Assembly (NCBI RefSeq): GCF_014385435.1
Contig: NZ_JACSUD010000001.1
Coordinates: 372,001 to 436,000 of the forward strand
Direction of reading: 5' to 3'
Length of the DNA stretch: 64,000 bases
DNA from: Alloprevotella sp. Lung230
GTDB taxonomy: Bacteria; Bacteroidota; Bacteroidia; Bacteroidales; Bacteroidaceae
Both the position numbers and the translations under genes were made by a program. This document shows positions 26,263 to 36,123 of this stretch, one piece after another; positions within the stretch are counted from its first letter, which is position 1, and every line of letters begins with the position of its first letter. The notes beneath the pieces are model-generated. The model was given only the letters and a program-made list of their open reading frames with translations, made no database searches and had not been told where the DNA came from.

Positions 26263-27615
26263 ATGGCAACAACCCAAATTTCTCCCTCGCGCCGATTCTC
26301 CCATCGCGAGATTTTGACCATAGCCTTCCCCATCTTGCTCAGTTCGCTCGTCGAGCAGATTGTGGGCATGACCGACACCGCCTTTTTGGGGCGTGTGGGC
26401 GAAATCGAACTCGGAGCTTCGGCCTTGGGCGGCATCTTCTTCATCTCCGTCTTCATGCTCATTTGGGGGTTTTGCTCAGGCGCACAGATTTTGATGGGAC
26501 GCCGCAATGGAGAACAAAACTTTGCCGACATCGGCACCGTCTTCTACCACAGCCTCGGCTTTCTGCTCCTGCTCTCCACGCTGATTCTCATCGCCACCCT
26601 CGTCTTTGCCCCCACTGTGCTGCGGCTCATCATCTCTTCGCCCGAGGTGTGCGAGGCCGCGTGGGACTATCTCTACTGGCGCATTCTGGGCATCCACTTC
26701 ACCATGGTGGCCTCACTGTTCCGCGCCTTCTATGTCGCCACCACCCGTACCGGTGTGCTGCAACTCAACTCGGTGGTCATGGTGGCGTGCAACGTCCTCT
26801 TCGACTATCTCCTCATCTTCGGTCACTGGGGATTTCCTGAACTGGGCATTGCCGGTGCCGCCATCGCGTCGAGCCTGTCGAGTGCATTTTCCATGCTCTT
26901 CTTCATCGTCTACACCCTCTGGCGAGGCGATGCTGCGCACTATGCCCTCAATCGTCTGCCCCGCTTCCGTCCCCGCCTGTTGGGCAAGATGCTCAATGTG
27001 AGCGTGTGGATGATGGTGCAGAGCTTCCTCTCTCTCTCCACGTGGTTCATGTTCTTCATCGCCATCGAACACCTCGGTTCGCGCGAACTGGCCGTTACAA
27101 ATGTGATGCGCTCCATCTCGGGCTTCACCTATATGAGCCTTATGGCCTTTGCTTCGACCGCCTCCACCCTTACTTCCAACCTCATCGGCGCCGGCAACTT
27201 CTCTGCCGTACGCCCCATGATTGGGCGCGTTGTCCGCCTCGCGGCCTATCTGCTCATCCCCACGTGGGTGATTATCTGCCTTTTCCCGGCTGCCGTGCTC
27301 AGCATCTTCACCAACGATGCCACACTCATTGCTGCCGGTATCGTCCCCTTGTGGGTGCTCGGGTCGAGCTATCTCTTTCAGGTTCCCGCGCAAATCCTCT
27401 TTATGAGCGTCTCCGGCACGGGCAATACCCGCACGGCTCTATGGGTAGAAATCTTCTCCCTCATCATCTACTGCACCTTCGTGTGGGGGATGGTGCTCCA
27501 ACTTCGCTGCAACCTTGCCGTCGCCTGGACCTCCGAGATCATCTACGCTTTCTTCATCCTGCTCCCCTCCTATGCCTATATGCGCTGGGGCAAGTGGCAC
27601 CGCAAGCAGATTTGA
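26263..27615 (+). CDS. MATE-family efflux transporter
   Basis: The 450-residue inner-membrane exporter has twelve helices in two six-helix MatE halves. The start region ILTIAFPILLSSLVEQIVGMTDTAFLGRVGEIELGA is diagnostic, and the second half begins MLNVSVWMMVQSFLSLSTWF. It would expel cationic compounds against Na+ or H+. The substrate is unknown. ATG 26263 is chosen because a longer frame from 26137 overlaps nuoN and its terminator. It may depend on read-through of that terminator or on a promoter not recognised. Confidence 0.9.
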   Translation: MATTQISPSRRFSHREILTIAFPILLSSLVEQIVGMTDTAFLGRVGEIELGASALGGIFFISVFMLIWGFCSGAQILMGRRNGEQNFADIGTVFYHSLGFLLLLSTLILIATLVFAPTVLRLIISSPEVCEAAWDYLYWRILGIHFTMVASLFRAFYVATTRTGVLQLNSVVMVACNVLFDYLLIFGHWGFPELGIAGAAIASSLSSAFSMLFFIVYTLWRGDAAHYALNRLPRFRPRLLGKMLNVSVWMMVQSFLSLSTWFMFFIAIEHLGSRELAVTNVMRSISGFTYMSLMAFASTASTLTSNLIGAGNFSAVRPMIGRVVRLAAYLLIPTWVIICLFPAAVLSIFTNDATLIAAGIVPLWVLGSSYLFQVPAQILFMSVSGTGNTRTALWVEIFSLIIYCTFVWGMVLQLRCNLAVAWTSEIIYAFFILLPSYAYMRWGKWHRKQI

Positions 27616-27645
27616 GCCATCGCGCACGCCCTTTTCCAGCTTTCC

Positions 27646-27677
27646 TTTGCCCATTCCGCGCAAAAGTCGTATTTTTG
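27646..27677 (+). promoter_or_regulatory. ffh promoter
   Basis: TTTG (27646-27649), 20-base spacer, TATTTTTG (27670-27677), about 43 bases before the start codon. Confidence 0.65.
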
Positions 27678-27719
27678 CACGCACAACTCCCATCGTCTCA
27701 ACACTGAAAATTACCCCTT

Positions 27720-29045
27720 ATGTTCGATAATCTCAGCGAAAGACTCGAGCGGTCTTTCAAAATCCTCAAAGGTGAAGGCCGCATCACCGAAATCAACGTG
27801 GCCGAAACCCTCAAAGACGTGCGACGTGCCCTCCTTGATGCCGACGTCAACTACAAAGTGGCCAAGAGTTTCACCGACACCGTCAAGCAAAAAGCACTCG
27901 GACAAAACGTGCTCACCGCCGTGAAGCCTTCGCAGCTCATGGTCAAGATTGTACACGACGAACTGGCTGCGCTGATGGGTGGAGAAGCAGCCGACCTCCG
28001 TTTGGAGCACCGACCTTCCGTCATCCTCATGGCCGGCCTCAACGGTGCGGGTAAGACCACCCTTTCGGGAAAACTTGCCCTTTTCCTCAAAACGAAGAAG
28101 AACCGCCGACCGATTCTCGCTGCCTGCGACACCTATCGTCCTGCCGCCATCGAACAGCTCCGTGTGCTGGCTGAACAAATCGAGGTGCCCATCTTCATGA
28201 ATCTCGAAGAGCGCGACCCTGTCAAAATCGCGACCGATGCCATTCAAGAAGCCAAGGCCAAAGGCTACGACACCGTCATCATCGACACCGCCGGCCGTCT
28301 CGCCATCGACGAAGCCCTGATGAGTGAGATTGCAGCAGTCAAAGCCGCTACCCAGCCCGACGAAACCCTCTTTGTCGTCGACGCCATGACAGGACAAGAT
28401 GCCGTCAACACCGCCAAAGAGTTCAACTCCCGCCTCGATTTCGACGGCGTCGTCCTCACCAAACTCGACGGCGACACCCGCGGCGGTGCAGCACTCTCCA
28501 TCCGCTCCGTGGTCGACAAGCCCATCAAGTTTGTCGGAATGGGCGAAAAGATGGACGCTCTCGATGTGTTCCACCCCTCCCGCATGGCCGACCGTATTCT
28601 CGGCATGGGCGACATCGTCAGCCTCGTCGAGCGCGCCCAAGAGCAATACGACGAAGAGGAAGCTCGCAAGCTGCAGCGTAAGATTCAGAAAAACCAGTTC
28701 GACTTCAACGACTTCCTCGCACAGCTCCGCCAAATCAAGAAGATGGGCAACATCAAGGACCTCGCCGCCATGATTCCCGGTGTGGGCAAAGCCATCAAAG
28801 ACGTCGACATCGACGATCGCGCCATCCTCGGTGTCGAAGCCATCATCCTCTCCATGACGCCCTACGAACGCCAGCACCCCGAAGTCCTCAACGGCTCGCG
28901 CAAAGCCCGCATCGCCAAGGGGTCGGGCAAGACGGTGCAAGATGTCAACCGCCTGCTCAAGCAGTTCGACCAAACCCGCAAAATGATGAAAATGGTCTCC
29001 GGTGGAGGCCTCAAACAAATGATGGGGCGCATGCCGAAGTTTTAA
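27720..29045 (+). CDS. ffh: signal recognition particle protein Ffh
   Basis: The 441-residue SRP54 GTPase guides nascent membrane proteins to FtsY. An N domain (1-90) is followed by the G domain, with P-loop GLNGAGKTT (106-114), DTYRPAAIEQL, DTAGRLAID and TKLDGDTRGG. The C-terminal methionine-rich M domain has the RNA-binding KGSG...F and ends MKMVSGGGLKQMMGRMPKF. It is monocistronic with its own promoter and terminator. Confidence 0.97.
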   Translation: MFDNLSERLERSFKILKGEGRITEINVAETLKDVRRALLDADVNYKVAKSFTDTVKQKALGQNVLTAVKPSQLMVKIVHDELAALMGGEAADLRLEHRPSVILMAGLNGAGKTTLSGKLALFLKTKKNRRPILAACDTYRPAAIEQLRVLAEQIEVPIFMNLEERDPVKIATDAIQEAKAKGYDTVIIDTAGRLAIDEALMSEIAAVKAATQPDETLFVVDAMTGQDAVNTAKEFNSRLDFDGVVLTKLDGDTRGGAALSIRSVVDKPIKFVGMGEKMDALDVFHPSRMADRILGMGDIVSLVERAQEQYDEEEARKLQRKIQKNQFDFNDFLAQLRQIKKMGNIKDLAAMIPGVGKAIKDVDIDDRAILGVEAIILSMTPYERQHPEVLNGSRKARIAKGSGKTVQDVNRLLKQFDQTRKMMKMVSGGGLKQMMGRMPKF

Positions 29046-29066
29046 GCTGCCGCCCCTGAATCCAAT

Positions 29067-29110
29067 AGACGTTGGCACAACAGCACACCGCTGTGCCCAA
29101 CGTCTATTTT
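29067..29110 (+). terminator. ffh terminator
   Basis: Stem AGACGTTGG (29067-29075) / CCAACGTCT (29097-29105) with inner stem ACAGC/GCTGT, followed by ATTTT. Confidence 0.8.
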
Positions 29111-29157
29111 GCTACCCTACCCTCTTTCTCTCTACCCACCTCTAACCCCTCAACACC

Positions 29158-30042
29158 ATGCCTACCCTCATCGACGGCAAAGCCACAGCCACCCAAATCA
29201 AAGCCGAAATCGCACAACAGGTCGAAGCCCTCGTGGCCGCAGGCCATAAGCGTCCCCACCTCGCCGCCATCCTTGTGGGCAACGACGGCGGCAGCGAAAC
29301 CTACGTTCGCAATAAAGTACTCGCCTGCGAAGCCTGCGGATTTGAAAGCACCCTCATCCGTTTCGAAGACACCGTCAGCGAAGCCGAACTCCTCAGCAAA
29401 ATCGACGAACTCAACCACGATGCTCGCATCGACGGCTTCATCGTCCAGCTGCCCCTCCCCCGCCACATCGACCGCCAGAAAGTCATCGAGTCCATCGACC
29501 ATCGCAAGGATGTCGACGGCTTCCACCCCATCAATGTCGGCCGCCTCGCCATCGGCCTGCCCTGCTTCATCAGCGCCACCCCATTGGGCATCCTCACCCT
29601 CCTCCGGCGCTACGGCATCACCACCGCCGGCCGGAAGTGCGTCGTAGTGGGGCGCAGCAACATCGTGGGCAAACCCATGGTGCAACTCATGCTGCAGAAA
29701 GAGCACGGCAACGCCACCGTCACCTGCGTCCACTCCCACACCAAAAACCTCACCAGTGAATGCCGCGAGGCCGACATCCTCATCGCCGCCATCGGCCGCC
29801 CCGGCTACATCACGGCCGATATGGTCAAACCCGGTGCCACCGTCATCGATGTCGGCACCACCCGCGTGCCCGATGCCTCCCGCCCCTCCGGCTTCCGCCT
29901 CTCGGGCGATGTCGATTTTGAGAGCGTAGCCCCCGTAGCCGGGGCCATCACGCCCGTTCCCGGTGGTGTCGGCCCCATGACCATTTGCATGCTCATGCTC
30001 AACACCCTCGCCGCTGCACAGAAGACCTACTATCCCGACTAA
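29158..30042 (+). CDS. folD: bifunctional methylene-THF dehydrogenase/methenyl-THF cyclohydrolase FolD
   Basis: The 294-residue enzyme interconverts 5,10-methylene- and 10-formyl-tetrahydrofolate with NADP. The catalytic pair is in [17 protein letters not shown] (Tyr and Lys). [14 protein letters not shown] and [17 protein letters not shown] lead to the Rossmann [30 protein letters not shown] closes the protein. Codon use is strongly C-ending here. A downstream hairpin GATTTCCA/TGGAAATC lies at 30104-30129. Confidence 0.96.
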   Translation: MPTLIDGKATATQIKAEIAQQVEALVAAGHKRPHLAAILVGNDGGSETYVRNKVLACEACGFESTLIRFEDTVSEAELLSKIDELNHDARIDGFIVQLPLPRHIDRQKVIESIDHRKDVDGFHPINVGRLAIGLPCFISATPLGILTLLRRYGITTAGRKCVVVGRSNIVGKPMVQLMLQKEHGNATVTCVHSHTKNLTSECREADILIAAIGRPGYITADMVKPGATVIDVGTTRVPDASRPSGFRLSGDVDFESVAPVAGAITPVPGGVGPMTICMLMLNTLAAAQKTYYPD

Positions 30043-30212
30043 ACGCATGGACAACGGCTTCCGCTTTTCAGACGTTTTCCTTCTTCGAGGAAGACACAAC
30101 AAAGATTTCCATCTAAAAAGGTGGAAATCGGACGTCAACCATTTCTGAACATCTACTCAAAGGGGCAAAAGTTTTCTCCGAAGCGTGCAAACTTCGTTAG
30201 GTCACGCGCAAA

Positions 30213-30300
30213 CTATAAACCAAGGTTTGGTTTATATAATTCAAGGTTTGGTTTATGTAATTCAAACTTTGGTTTATATCAACCAAACCTTGAATTAAAG
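30213..30300 (+). repeat. 21-bp unit repeat locus B
   Basis: Copies at 30224-30244 and 30245-30265 differ at one base. A degenerate copy is at 30266-30286 and an inverted piece ends near 30296. The unit reads GGTTTGGTTTATRTAATTC plus AA. Locus A at 3286-3330 is the reverse-oriented relative. Confidence 0.85.
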
Positions 30301-30330
30301 AATTTCTTTGTTGTAATGAAGTTTCCGACG

Positions 30331-30372
30331 TTCGTAGTTGACTTTGCGACGTTCATAGATGACTTTGCGACG
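30331..30372 (+). repeat. 21-bp tandem duplication
   Basis: TTCGTAGTTGACTTTGCG plus ACG (30331-30351) is repeated at 30352-30372 with two changes. A partial TTCCGACG precedes it. The period equals that of the neighbouring repeat, but the sequence is unrelated. Confidence 0.75.
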
Positions 30373-30422
30373 CTATCGGGAGATAACGCTGCCCGAGAAA
30401 GGAAGAGCTACAAGCAAGAAAA

Positions 30423-30454
30423 ATCCCCGAGCCACATCAGTGTGGTTCGGGGAT
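30423..30454 (-). terminator. terminator of DUF5606 gene
   Basis: ATCCCCGAGCCACA (30423-30436) / TGTGGTTCGGGGAT (30441-30454), one G-T pair, 4-base loop. On the minus strand it is followed by TTTTTC. Confidence 0.9.
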
Positions 30455-30508
30455 AATTGTGCGGCTTTCGACCGCCTTAAAGAAAGATGGATGCCTTGCG
30501 GCCAAGAT

Positions 30509-30961
30509 TTATGCCTCTTCGGCAGGAGCGGCAGCGGATTCAGGAGTTTCTTCGGTGGCGGGAGCCGTGTAGAAATCTTTGTAGCCGGCTTTGGCGAGGA
30601 GGTTGTACCACTGCACGAGTTTGCGGATGTCGCTCAAGTGGACGCGGTCGCGATCCCAGGCGGGGAGGGCAATGTTGTCCATGAAGTCGGTGAGCTGCGC
30701 TTCGGTAGCGGTTTTGTGAGAAAATTCGGTGGGAGCGCCATTGAGGGCATCGCTGATGTTCTGGAAGACGAGCATGAGCGAAACGTCCTCGGCTTCGGTG
30801 TACATCGACACATCAGCGAGGGAGGTGACGCGGTCGCGTGCTCCGGCGGGAAGGCGGCGGTGGGTTTCGTCGATGGCTTCGACAATGAGGTTGCCGTTGC
30901 CACGTGCAACGAGTTTGTAGAGACCGGGCTTGCCGGCAATGGCGAGAAGGGTTTCTTGCAT
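30509..30961 (-). CDS. DUF5606-family protein
   Basis: The 150-residue protein opens with QETLLAIAGKPGLYKLVARGNGNLIVEAID and then SLADVSMYTEAEDVSLMLVFQNI, the pattern of the Bacteroidetes DUF5606 family. The C-terminus holds an Ala/Glu-rich tail. Function is unknown; it has no signal peptide or membrane helix, so it is cytoplasmic. ATG 30961 is preferred over 31000 because it starts the conserved domain. A full promoter lies at 31026-31056. Confidence 0.85.
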   Translation of the reverse strand: MQETLLAIAGKPGLYKLVARGNGNLIVEAIDETHRRLPAGARDRVTSLADVSMYTEAEDVSLMLVFQNISDALNGAPTEFSHKTATEAQLTDFMDNIALPAWDRDRVHLSDIRKLVQWYNLLAKAGYKDFYTAPATEETPESAAAPAEEA

Positions 30962-31025
30962 AATTGAGTTGTTTTGTTTCTGTTCGGAGTAGATGTTCAA
31001 AATTAATCGTAGCTCAGTAGGTGTG

Positions 31026-31056
31026 CAAAATTAGCGCTTTATTTCTGTTTTGCAAA
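31026..31056 (-). promoter_or_regulatory. promoter of DUF5606 gene
   Basis: On the minus strand: TTTG (31056-31053), 19-base spacer, TAATTTTG (31033-31026). Confidence 0.6.
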
Positions 31057-31099
31057 GCGGTGCACCCTTTTTGTGTACTTAATAAGTAGGAACACCCAC

Positions 31100-33337
31100 T
31101 TATTGCTTGTTGAATTTGAAGTGGCGGAAGTAGCACTCCACGTCTGCACCCGAGATATTGGTGAGACGAAACGCTTTGACAGTAAGGCCGCTCAGTTCGT
31201 TGCCGGTGTGGATGACGGGGTCGGTGGGCTTGTAGTGGAGGATGGAAACCGTCTTCCACGTACCGTCTTCGAGAAGGCAGTCGAGGCGGAACTTACCGGC
31301 AATCTCGTTGACGCCAAGGTTGAAGTCCATACCGGTGAGGGTGAAGGGGCGGTCGCCGACGATGGTGAATTGTGCGCCGGCCGGCCACTTGATGACCTCG
31401 TTGGAAGGGGTGATTTTGGCTTCTCCGCCATAGAGCGAAATGGGGAGTTGACGCAGTTGCCCTACGTTGCTTTCAATGGTGAATGGCGCGTAGGCAGAGA
31501 TAGGTTCGTAGCCATGGTTTCTGCAAACTCTGCTCATGAGGCGATCGAGCATCGGCATCAGGCGGAGAGTGGCGAGTTTGGTACCGGTTTGATAGGTGTG
31601 GAGTTGGTGTTTGTCCACCTCGTTCTCATACATCTGCTTGCGCAACGATTGCGCCTGACGATAAAGACTGTAGAACGTGTAGAGGTCGTCGGGATTGTAA
31701 GTGGCAGCATCAACAGCCGTAATCTGGTTCACATAGCGAGCGGCCTTACACACCACCCCACCATATTGCGCGATGAGTTTGCCCTGTACGAGCCAAGGGC
31801 GCAGTTCGTTGATGAGCCACGGATTTTCGGTATTGTTGAGCAGGAGGTCGCAGGCAGTGCCGAGTTCAAAACACGTTTGGGAGAGTTCTTGAACAGCCTC
31901 TCTGTCCACTTCTCCATCGGCAACAGCCTTGATGCGCTTTTCGAGGGCTTCAAGTTGTCGGCTTTCATCGCGTCGGAAACCATGGCCGTTCGGACCGAGG
32001 TCTTCGTTGTAGGAAGCAAAAGTAAGCAGCGCGATGGAGTCGGACGGCAGCAGGTCAATAATGGCACGCCGCCACGATGCTTTCCAATCGTAGTGCTTCA
32101 TGTTCCACGTATAGTCGGCAATACTGAACAGGGCTATCTTCGACGATTCGGCATACTGCATCGGATTGCTCACAAAGCCGCTCAAATCGTCGGCAATGTC
32201 CAAGCCATTACCATAGGTCGGGCCGAGGAGGATGTGGTCGCGCACAAAGTCGTTGACGGGGAAGTTAAACCAAATGTAGCCCTTGCGTTTGATGCGTTGG
32301 TTGATCCATTCCATACCCTCTTTGTCGATGGTATGCACCACGGAGTTGCCCGTCCACATTACTTCGATGCCTTTGTTCAGCCCATTGCCCAGTGCGGCAA
32401 GGTAGGGGCTGTCATTGCGGCTCCAAGCGCGGTTGTACTCTGTAGGACAGAGAAGGAGGGGGGCAATGTCGCCATGTTTTTTGACAAACACGGAGTCGAC
32501 ATAGTTAAGCAAGGCGGCTTGCTTTTCGCCTTTTGCCCCTTCGCCCCAGATATCATCGAAGAAGACGGCAAAGGAGCGAATGCCGAGGCCGTACATCCGT
32601 TCGAGTTTCTGAACAAGGTTTTGGCGGTCCTCGTCGTTCCACTTGATGTCCACCCCGGGGTGAATGGCCCAGTAGAAATTGACGCCCCGCAATTTCGCAC
32701 GCTCATTGAGCTCTTGCAGTTGCTGCGCTTCACGCGTGGGGTAAGGATCGCGCCAGTGGTCGCGGTGATAGGGGTCGTCCTTCGGGCCATAGATGTAGAC
32801 ATTCATCTTGTTGTGGCCGTAGAAATCGAGTTGGCGGAGGCGGTGCTCATGGCTCCAAGGCTGTCCGTAGAAGCCCTCAATCGCCCCTCGGAAAGGCACA
32901 TCCGGCCAGTCTTGGAGCGTGCACGTTTCGAGTTTGCCCTTGGCAGCCATCCGGCGCAGGGTCTGCACGCCGTAGTAGAGGCCGCGCTCATCACGACCGG
33001 CAATGACGATGCCCTTAGGACCCACGGCCATATAGTAGCCTTCGGCCTTCTCCGGCACCAGTTTTTGCACTTTGCTCACCGACTTGTCGCCCACCACGCC
33101 CAGCGTGACGCGAAATTTGGCACGCGGCGTCAATTCTACACCCAATTCGCTCACAGCCGTGAGGGCATAAGAACTTGTTCGGGCACGGTCGGACGTAATG
33201 CGCCACTGTTTGGGCGCTTCAAAGAAAGTGCCGGTGGTGGTTACGCTCTGCGGGATGGGCGACACGTTGGCCACTTGTGCCATCACCCCCATCGTCAGGA
33301 GAGAAAAGAGGGAGAACGTGAGAAATCTCTTTTTCAT
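31100..33337 (-). CDS. secreted GH84 beta-N-acetylglucosaminidase
   Basis: Exported enzyme of 745 residues removing N-acetylglucosamine from glycans. The signal peptide is [20 protein letters not shown]. An N-terminal GH20b-like domain spans about 25-140, and the TIM barrel begins [19 protein letters not shown] (149-167). The catalytic Asp pair is D261-D262 in FFDDIWGEG, as in the Bacteroides O-GlcNAcase-type family. A helical region and a C-terminal beta domain follow. ATG 33337 gives the signal peptide directly. No SusCD pair lies beside it, so it is not in a standard PUL. Confidence 0.93.
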   Translation of the reverse strand: MKKRFLTFSLFSLLTMGVMAQVANVSPIPQSVTTTGTFFEAPKQWRITSDRARTSSYALTAVSELGVELTPRAKFRVTLGVVGDKSVSKVQKLVPEKAEGYYMAVGPKGIVIAGRDERGLYYGVQTLRRMAAKGKLETCTLQDWPDVPFRGAIEGFYGQPWSHEHRLRQLDFYGHNKMNVYIYGPKDDPYHRDHWRDPYPTREAQQLQELNERAKLRGVNFYWAIHPGVDIKWNDEDRQNLVQKLERMYGLGIRSFAVFFDDIWGEGAKGEKQAALLNYVDSVFVKKHGDIAPLLLCPTEYNRAWSRNDSPYLAALGNGLNKGIEVMWTGNSVVHTIDKEGMEWINQRIKRKGYIWFNFPVNDFVRDHILLGPTYGNGLDIADDLSGFVSNPMQYAESSKIALFSIADYTWNMKHYDWKASWRRAIIDLLPSDSIALLTFASYNEDLGPNGHGFRRDESRQLEALEKRIKAVADGEVDREAVQELSQTCFELGTACDLLLNNTENPWLINELRPWLVQGKLIAQYGGVVCKAARYVNQITAVDAATYNPDDLYTFYSLYRQAQSLRKQMYENEVDKHQLHTYQTGTKLATLRLMPMLDRLMSRVCRNHGYEPISAYAPFTIESNVGQLRQLPISLYGGEAKITPSNEVIKWPAGAQFTIVGDRPFTLTGMDFNLGVNEIAGKFRLDCLLEDGTWKTVSILHYKPTDPVIHTGNELSGLTVKAFRLTNISGADVECYFRHFKFNKQ

Positions 33338-33364
33338 GGTCATCATTTTGAGGTGTTTGATGCG

Positions 33365-33396
33365 CAAATGTACTCAAAAATGCGCGAAAAGCCAAA
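33365..33396 (-). promoter_or_regulatory. GH84 promoter
   Basis: Minus strand TTTG (33396-33393), 20-base spacer, TACATTTG (33372-33365). It lies back to back with the pepT promoter. Confidence 0.6.
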
Positions 33397-33405
33397 AGAA
33401 TGTAG

Positions 33406-33413
33406 TATTTTTG
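33406..33413 (+). promoter_or_regulatory. pepT -7 box
   Basis: TATTTTTG, 67 bases upstream of the chosen pepT start; it makes earlier in-frame starts unlikely. Confidence 0.5.
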
Positions 33414-33479
33414 TCGTTGGAACGCCTTTCTGCTTATGGCAGTTCCACTTTTCTTCACACCCCAAAAACCAACTGCAAC

Positions 33480-34718
33480 ATGACTTCCATTGTAGACCGC
33501 TTTCTGAAATACGTGAGTTTCGACACGCAAAGCAACGACAACAGCGATAGCTGCCCCAGTACCGACAAGCAATTTCGCCTTGCCGAATATCTCGTACAAG
33601 AACTCCAAACCCTCGGTCTTTCCGAGGTGGAAATGGATGCGCAAGGCTATGTTTATGCCACCCTGCCCTCGAATGTAGCCCACGAGGTGCCGACCATCGG
33701 CTTTATCGCCCACATGGACACCAGCCCCGACTGTTCGGGAGCCAACGTCCGTCCGCGCATCGTGCGCAATTACGATGGCACAGACATTGTGCTCGATGCC
33801 GAAGCGGGCATCGTGACCCCTGTGGAGAAATTTCCCGAACTCCTCCGCCACAAGGGCGAAGACCTCATCGTTACGGACGGACACACTCTCTTAGGCGCCG
33901 ACGACAAAGCCGGCATTGCCGAAATCGTATCGGCCATGGAGCACCTCCTGTCCCATCCCGAAATCAAGCACGGCCGCATCCGTGTCGGTTTTAATCCCGA
34001 TGAGGAAATCGGCCGCGGTGCACATCGGTTCGACGTGCCCAAATTTGATTGCGCCTGGGCATATACTATGGACGGCAGTGAGTTGGGCGAACTCGAATAT
34101 GAGAACTTCAACGCTGCCACGGCACGAATCGACATCACCGGCGTGAGCGTCCACCCCGGCTATGCCAAAGACAAGATGATCAATGCCGCCCTGCTCGCCA
34201 CTGAACTGGCACGCCGCATGCCGCTGGAAGAAGTGCCTGAAAAGACGGAAGGCTATGAAGGCTTCTTCCACCTCATCGGCATAGAAGGGGGTGTGGAGAA
34301 AGCCGGCCTTACCTACATCATCCGCGACCACGACCGCACGCGCTTTGAAGAGCGCAAGACCATGCTCCGCAGTTTGGTGCGCGGCATGAATGCCCAACTC
34401 GGGGAGGAGCGCATCCGTGTGGACATCACCGACAGCTATTATAATATGCGTGAGAAAGTGGAGCCTCAGCAGCACATCATCGACATTGCCCACGAAGCGA
34501 TGCTTGAAGTGGGAATCACTCCCATCGTTCGCCCCATTCGTGGCGGAACGGATGGAGCGCAACTCTCGTTCATGGGTTTGCCTTGTCCCAACATCTTCGC
34601 CGGCGGCTTGAACTTCCACGGCCCTCACGAGTTCCTGCCCATTCCCAACCTCGAGAAGGCTGCCGAAGTGATTGTGCGCATCGCCCGTCTCACCGCCGAG
34701 CGCTACGCAGTTTCTTGA
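33480..34718 (+). CDS. pepT: peptidase T (tripeptide aminopeptidase)
   Basis: The 412-residue cytoplasmic M20B zinc peptidase releases the N-terminal residue of tripeptides. The metal site is seen as H78-M-D80 in [12 protein letters not shown] in [11 protein letters not shown] in [11 protein letters not shown], and H in the C-terminal NFHGPHEF. The lid domain lies between about residues 210 and 320. ATG 33480 begins the conserved [19 protein letters not shown] longer frame to 33198 would overlap the GH84 gene. Confidence 0.95.
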   Translation: MTSIVDRFLKYVSFDTQSNDNSDSCPSTDKQFRLAEYLVQELQTLGLSEVEMDAQGYVYATLPSNVAHEVPTIGFIAHMDTSPDCSGANVRPRIVRNYDGTDIVLDAEAGIVTPVEKFPELLRHKGEDLIVTDGHTLLGADDKAGIAEIVSAMEHLLSHPEIKHGRIRVGFNPDEEIGRGAHRFDVPKFDCAWAYTMDGSELGELEYENFNAATARIDITGVSVHPGYAKDKMINAALLATELARRMPLEEVPEKTEGYEGFFHLIGIEGGVEKAGLTYIIRDHDRTRFEERKTMLRSLVRGMNAQLGEERIRVDITDSYYNMREKVEPQQHIIDIAHEAMLEVGITPIVRPIRGGTDGAQLSFMGLPCPNIFAGGLNFHGPHEFLPIPNLEKAAEVIVRIARLTAERYAVS

Positions 34719-34747
34719 GGCAGCGCCGACGTCCCGCGGTTTCTCCT

Positions 34748-34998
34748 CGCGCGCGTATACACTATTATAGGTCGTGCTTTTTGCCTTCACTCCTTCACCA
34801 TCCGTTGCAACCTCCTGAAAGATAACCTTTTGCGGGTGAAGGCAACCGTCCCTTTTGCCTTCACCTCCGGCAGGACCTTCGAGGACACACGGCACGATGT
34901 TGCCTTCACCCACAACCCTCTGAGGATGAACACTTTTCCAACAAAGGTGAAGGCAATGAAGGAAAAAATAGCAACATATAGTGTAGGAGAATACGCGC
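34748..34998. repeat. foldback (MITE-like) element, copy 2
   Basis: Ends CGCGCGCGTATAC (34748-34760) and TACGCGC (34992-34998). TACACTATTATAG near the left end pairs with ACATATAGTGTA (34974-34985). Inner arms CTTTTTGCCTTCACTCC onward (34778-34799) and GGTGAAGGCAATGAAGG onward (34946-34967). Extra GTGAAGGCAA and TTGCCTTCACC copies lie inside. Confidence 0.8.
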
Positions 34999-35067
34999 AC
35001 GAGGCATTTTCCGGATGATTTCGGATGATTTGCACGTCCTCACTCAATCTCCTCATCCGGTCAGAAA

Positions 35068-35124
35068 AAACTCAGAGATAGTTTCATCTGCATGGGAGAT
35101 AGAAAAAACCACCTCTGAGATAGA
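35068..35124. repeat. CTCAGAG inverted module, copy 2
   Basis: CTCAGAGATAGTTT (35071-35084) and CCACCTCTGAG (35109-35119) are inverted relatives of the 9285-9333 hairpin. The arms are more diverged and no T tract is clear. Confidence 0.55.
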
Positions 35125-35514
35125 TTTGCTTTCTTCCCATCTTCGTCCCTCTTTCTCCTCTTCGTCCTCCGAAGTGTTAAAGTCGTGTTAAACCCGAGGT
35201 CAAGTGGCGGATTTTCAGGGTGAGATGTCTATATACTATTGCCCCCCAGCACATACAACATTTTTTAGCAAAAAATCTATCATTTAGGTTCAAATGATTG
35301 GCATTCAATAGCCTAATGAGTTATGAAATGCAGTAGGTAATGATTTAGCGACCTATCTTCAACAATGATATACAACGCTTTGCATAACTCGAATAACCTG
35401 TTGCAAAGATAAGGGTATATCGTGAGAAAAAAGAATTTTCTCCAAATTATTTTTGTAGAGCCGTCCGTTGGGGTGGCTTTTTGTTTTCCGAGTATTCTAT
35501 TCTTATGATGAAAT

Positions 35515-35540
35515 GCAGTCTCCGAAGACTGCGTTTTTTG
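35515..35540 (+). terminator. hairpin near ICE left end
   Basis: GCAGTCT (35515-35521) / AGACTGC (35526-35532) with CCGA loop and TTTTTT tail. A terminator here would insulate the ICE from chromosomal transcripts. Confidence 0.75.
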
Positions 35541-35901
35541 TTCTCGCCCTGCTTCTCTCCTTGCACATCCTCCACTTATGCCCGTGTATCATGTCGGGAT
35601 CGGTTGTTCGTTGTCAGCGGCAAAGGTAGTTCCGGGCTTTTACGGACAAAAAAGGTCGGGGCGGCAAGCCGTTTAGACGACAATCTCCACACTTCCATTT
35701 CATTGCAGGTAGTATTCTCGCCGTAAAACCTTGTTTGTCCTAAGCCCTACCTTTTTACGCCACTGAAACGAAAACGACCGACCCGACGGAAAGACGCATA
35801 AAAAAAATGTCGGATATGCGAGAAGCAGGGAAAAAGAAAAAGTTGAAACTCAAACTCCCTCACCTCTGGAATCCGCATAAAATCAAAAAAAATCAGACAA
35901 G

Positions 35902-36111
35902 ATGAAACTGAGATACAAAATATCAATTTGGGTGGCACTTGCACTTGCAGGCTCTCTCCTTTGTGGCGGAAGCGTTTGGCTTTGGCTGGCAGGGATATGT
36001 GCAGGAAAATTCCTCGTTCGGTTACTCCTTACCATCGCTTTGGCTATCGCAGTGTACATTCTGACTTATGCCCTCATCATCGGGGCAATACTTTGGTTAC
36101 TCATTTCTTAA
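35902..36111 (+). CDS. small two-helix membrane protein, ICE-encoded
   Basis: The 69-residue hydrophobic protein has helices at about residues 8-30 and 38-66, with a short basic start MKLRYK. No family is recognised. It is the first gene of a plus-strand run that continues to PcfJ, with gaps of 4 to 30 bases, so it may be part of one operon. Confidence 0.55.
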   Translation: MKLRYKISIWVALALAGSLLCGGSVWLWLAGICAGKFLVRLLLTIALAIAVYILTYALIIGAILWLLIS

Positions 36112-36123
36112 ATACGCTCATAT

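Larger units (their letters stand above)
30043..30508. other. intergenic region folD / DUF5606 gene
   Basis: A 466-base gap that holds repeat locus B (30213-30300), a 21-base tandem pair (30331-30372) and a terminator for the convergent downstream gene. No coding frame is convincing. Confidence 0.6.
34719..35901. other. 1.2-kb boundary region between chromosome and ICE
   Basis: From left to right it holds foldback copy 2 (34748-34998), a CTCAGAG module (35068-35124), an AT-rich stretch, a terminator (35515-35540), and a 400-base block that resembles leader DNA conserved near PcfJ modules of Bacteroides ICEs. An 81-codon frame (35481-35726) there has weak coding character. Base composition changes from GC-rich to AT-rich within this stretch. 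Confidence 0.55.

Noticed and set aside
27711-29078. 455-codon frame opposite ffh
   Set aside because: Shadow of ffh, with no known motif.
31073-33550. 825-codon plus-strand frame opposite GH84
   Set aside because: Antisense shadow; the minus strand has signal peptide, catalytic motif and promoter.
35403-35412. GCAAAGATAA as ICE attachment core
   Set aside because: Only 9 of 10 bases fit the CTnDOT core on the minus strand and no partner end is in the window.
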